Source: Sphingobacteriales bacterium (GTDB lineage: Bacteria > Bacteroidota > Bacteroidia > Chitinophagales > Chitinophagaceae). From it: DNA of 6,290 bases. This document shows, piece by piece, positions 4,827 through 6,290 of the stretch; positions within the stretch are counted from its first letter, which is position 1, and every line of letters starts with the position of its first letter. A program made the position numbers and the translations under genes. The notes beneath the pieces are model-generated. The model had not been told where the DNA came from, did no database searches, and was given only the letters and a program-made list of their open reading frames with translations. Location of the stretch: NCBI GenBank assembly GCA_947472965.1, contig CANJEF010000083.1:1-6290 (forward strand). The letters are read 5' to 3'.

Positions 4827-6290
4827 ATGTCAGAAGCAAATACACCTAGATTAATGGCTGCAGCCAAAGAGTTCAACATCGGGAAAGATACGTTGGTTGA
4901 ATTTCTGATTGTCAAAGGGTTTAGTAAAGATGATCTAAAGCCAACTTCTCGTTTAACCGAGGAGATGTATCGTTCATTGCAACAGGAGTTCTCTTCTGAT
5001 AAGGCAGCAAAAGCAAAAAGCGATGCAATTGAAATTCCAAAAGGAAGTGCTGGTGAAGGGAAAAAGAAAAAAGATGAGGAAGAAATTGTCTTTAAGAAAG
5101 GTGGTAAAAAAGCTTCTGAAGAGGACGCTGTTACTGAGCTGCCCAAAAAAGATGCAGTAATTATTACACCTGAAGAGGAAAAGAAGCCCGAGCCGGTTGT
5201 TGAGGTTGAGAAAATGAAAATTGAAGCTCCGGAGTTGGATGGACCAAAGCTCTTGCATAAGATTGATCTCGATGCAATTGATTCTTCCACGCGACCTAAA
5301 AAGGCTTCAGCAAAACCTAAAAAAGAAGAAGCTGCTATAGAACAACACGAAGAGCAAATAATTGCCGAAGAAATCAAACCAATACCTGTTGAGGAATTAA
5401 AAGAACAAGGACCTGTTGAGGTGGTTCCCCAAATGGTGAAAATTGATGCACCTGAACTGGAAGGTCCTAAGGTAGTTGGTAAAATTGAATTGACTCCAGA
5501 AATGGATGACAGGTCAGGTCGTGGTGCCGACGAAAAAAGGAAACGTAAGCGAATTCCAATCGAGAAGAAAGAAGCAGAGCGACTAAAACCCATGCTTCAA
5601 AAAGAGGGAGCCAGACCACAAGGTGGGCCTGCTAAACCCAGCGCACCAAGGACTGGTGGATCAAGAATGTCGATTAGAAAAGACAAAGACGTTAAGGAAA
5701 TTGATGAAAAGGAAATACAGAACAAAATCCGTGAAACGCAAGCAAAACTTTCAGGTGGTGGCGGAAGCAAGCCCAAAATAACCAAATCAAAGTTAAGGCG
5801 CCTGAAAAGGGAAGAAATGGAAGCGGGTGAAGAGGGAGAAGAAAACAGCAAAATTCAACTTACCGAATTTATCAGCGTTAGCGAATTGGCTAACCTACTC
5901 GATGTGAATTTTGCAGAAATCATTGGAAAGTGTATGAGCCTGGGTATCATGGTTTCAATAAACCAACGACTTGATGCTGAAGTTATTGAATTGGTTGCAG
6001 GTGAATTCGGATATGAAGTTGAATTCATCGACATGGAAAAGCAAATGGAGATGGAAGAGCAGGAAGAACAGGATCAGCCTGACGACCTTGCGCCACGTGC
6101 CCCAATCGTAACTATTATGGGACACGTTGACCATGGTAAAACATCTTTATTGGATTATATCCGCAACGCAAATGTGGTTGCTGGTGAAGCCGGTGGTATC
6201 ACCCAACATATTGGCGCTTATCACGTGGATCTGGCAGATGGTAAGTCAATTACATTCCTAGATACACCCGGTCACGAGGCATTTACCGCC
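4827..6290 (+). CDS. infB: Translation initiation factor IF-2, 3' end beyond the window
   Basis: IF2 is the GTPase that places initiator fMet-tRNA on the 30S subunit and promotes 50S joining. The frame is open for 488 codons to the last base; the window ends inside the GTPase domain, so domains II, III and the fMet-tRNA-binding C-terminus are missing only because of the cut. Residues ~8-60 ([20 protein letters not shown]) form an N-terminal IF2 helical subdomain. Residues ~60-340 are a long charged K/E/P-rich linker. A second IF2_N-type domain spans ~344-401 ([20 protein letters not shown]). The GTPase begins near 426: G1 is GHVDHGKT at 432-439, the switch I threonine is T459 in GGITQHIG, and G3 is DTPGH at 479-483, with the catalytic histidine H483. 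All expected residues are present. A strong Shine-Dalgarno supports ATG 4827. Confidence 0.97.
   Translation, partial: MSEANTPRLMAAAKEFNIGKDTLVEFLIVKGFSKDDLKPTSRLTEEMYRSLQQEFSSDKAAKAKSDAIEIPKGSAGEGKKKKDEEEIVFKKGGKKASEEDAVTELPKKDAVIITPEEEKKPEPVVEVEKMKIEAPELDGPKLLHKIDLDAIDSSTRPKKASAKPKKEEAAIEQHEEQIIAEEIKPIPVEELKEQGPVEVVPQMVKIDAPELEGPKVVGKIELTPEMDDRSGRGADEKRKRKRIPIEKKEAERLKPMLQKEGARPQGGPAKPSAPRTGGSRMSIRKDKDVKEIDEKEIQNKIRETQAKLSGGGGSKPKITKSKLRRLKREEMEAGEEGEENSKIQLTEFISVSELANLLDVNFAEIIGKCMSLGIMVSINQRLDAEVIELVAGEFGYEVEFIDMEKQMEMEEQEEQDQPDDLAPRAPIVTIMGHVDHGKTSLLDYIRNANVVAGEAGGITQHIGAYHVDLADGKSITFLDTPGHEAFTA
5217..5492 (+). repeat. Two copies of an 18-codon repeat in the IF2 linker
   Basis: Copy 1 (5217-5270, residues 131-148) reads [18 protein letters not shown]. 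Copy 2 (5439-5492, residues 205-222) reads [18 protein letters not shown]. They are 74 codons apart, match at 12 of 18 residues, and the other positions are mostly conservative (D/E, L/V). Both are preceded by a VEV motif and a methionine. The codons differ at many places, so the copies are old and kept at the protein level. Confidence 0.75.

Noticed and set aside
4787..5593. 268-codon minus-strand open frame opposite infB
   Set aside because: It lies antisense to the IF2 linker. Its Ser/Phe/Leu-rich composition is what the complement of Lys/Glu-rich codons gives, and it has no domain. The same holds for the minus frames at 4974-5258 and 5597-5851.

Overview
The window looks like a chromosomal segment from a member of the Bacteroidota, probably a Cytophagia-like lineage; that placement is an inference. 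It rests on the rimP-nusA-infB order with a short NusA and a long, charged IF2 N-terminus, on a promoter matching the Bacteroidota pattern TTTG-N19-TAnnTTTG, on the near absence of Shine-Dalgarno sequences in front of most genes, and on a membrane-anchored AraC-type regulator of a kind common in that phylum.

Layout. Positions 52-1761 (+) encode a signal peptide or N-terminal anchor, a beta-propeller-like sensor region, one transmembrane helix and a cytoplasmic AraC-type DNA-binding domain. The frame is open to the left window edge, so the true start may lie outside. Converging on it, with an 11-bp gap, is a minus-strand group of three small genes: a 131-aa two-helix membrane protein of the holin-superfamily-III/YqjE type (2414-2809), a 100-aa coiled-coil protein 9 bp downstream (2102-2404), and, after a 104-bp gap, a 74-aa single-helix membrane protein (1773-1997). 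These are probably envelope proteins of unknown role.

The right half is the plus-strand translation/transcription operon rimP (3025-3495), nusA (3527-4774) and infB (from 4827, running off the right edge after 488 codons, inside the GTPase domain). RimP matures the 30S subunit, NusA is the RNA polymerase pausing/antitermination factor, and IF2 is the initiator-tRNA GTPase.

The most notable non-coding signal is the rimP leader. A textbook promoter (2934-2964) is followed about 20 bases later by a perfect 10-bp hairpin with a U-tract (2985-3016), which ends 8 bases before the rimP start codon. This is the architecture of a transcriptional attenuator in front of an operon that encodes NusA. An 11-codon reading frame (2983-3018) lies exactly over the hairpin. 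infB, in contrast to its neighbours, has a perfect AAGGAGGA Shine-Dalgarno sequence. I found no RNA genes, CRISPR arrays, insertion sequences or phage structural genes, and no gene-free stretch longer than 215 bases.
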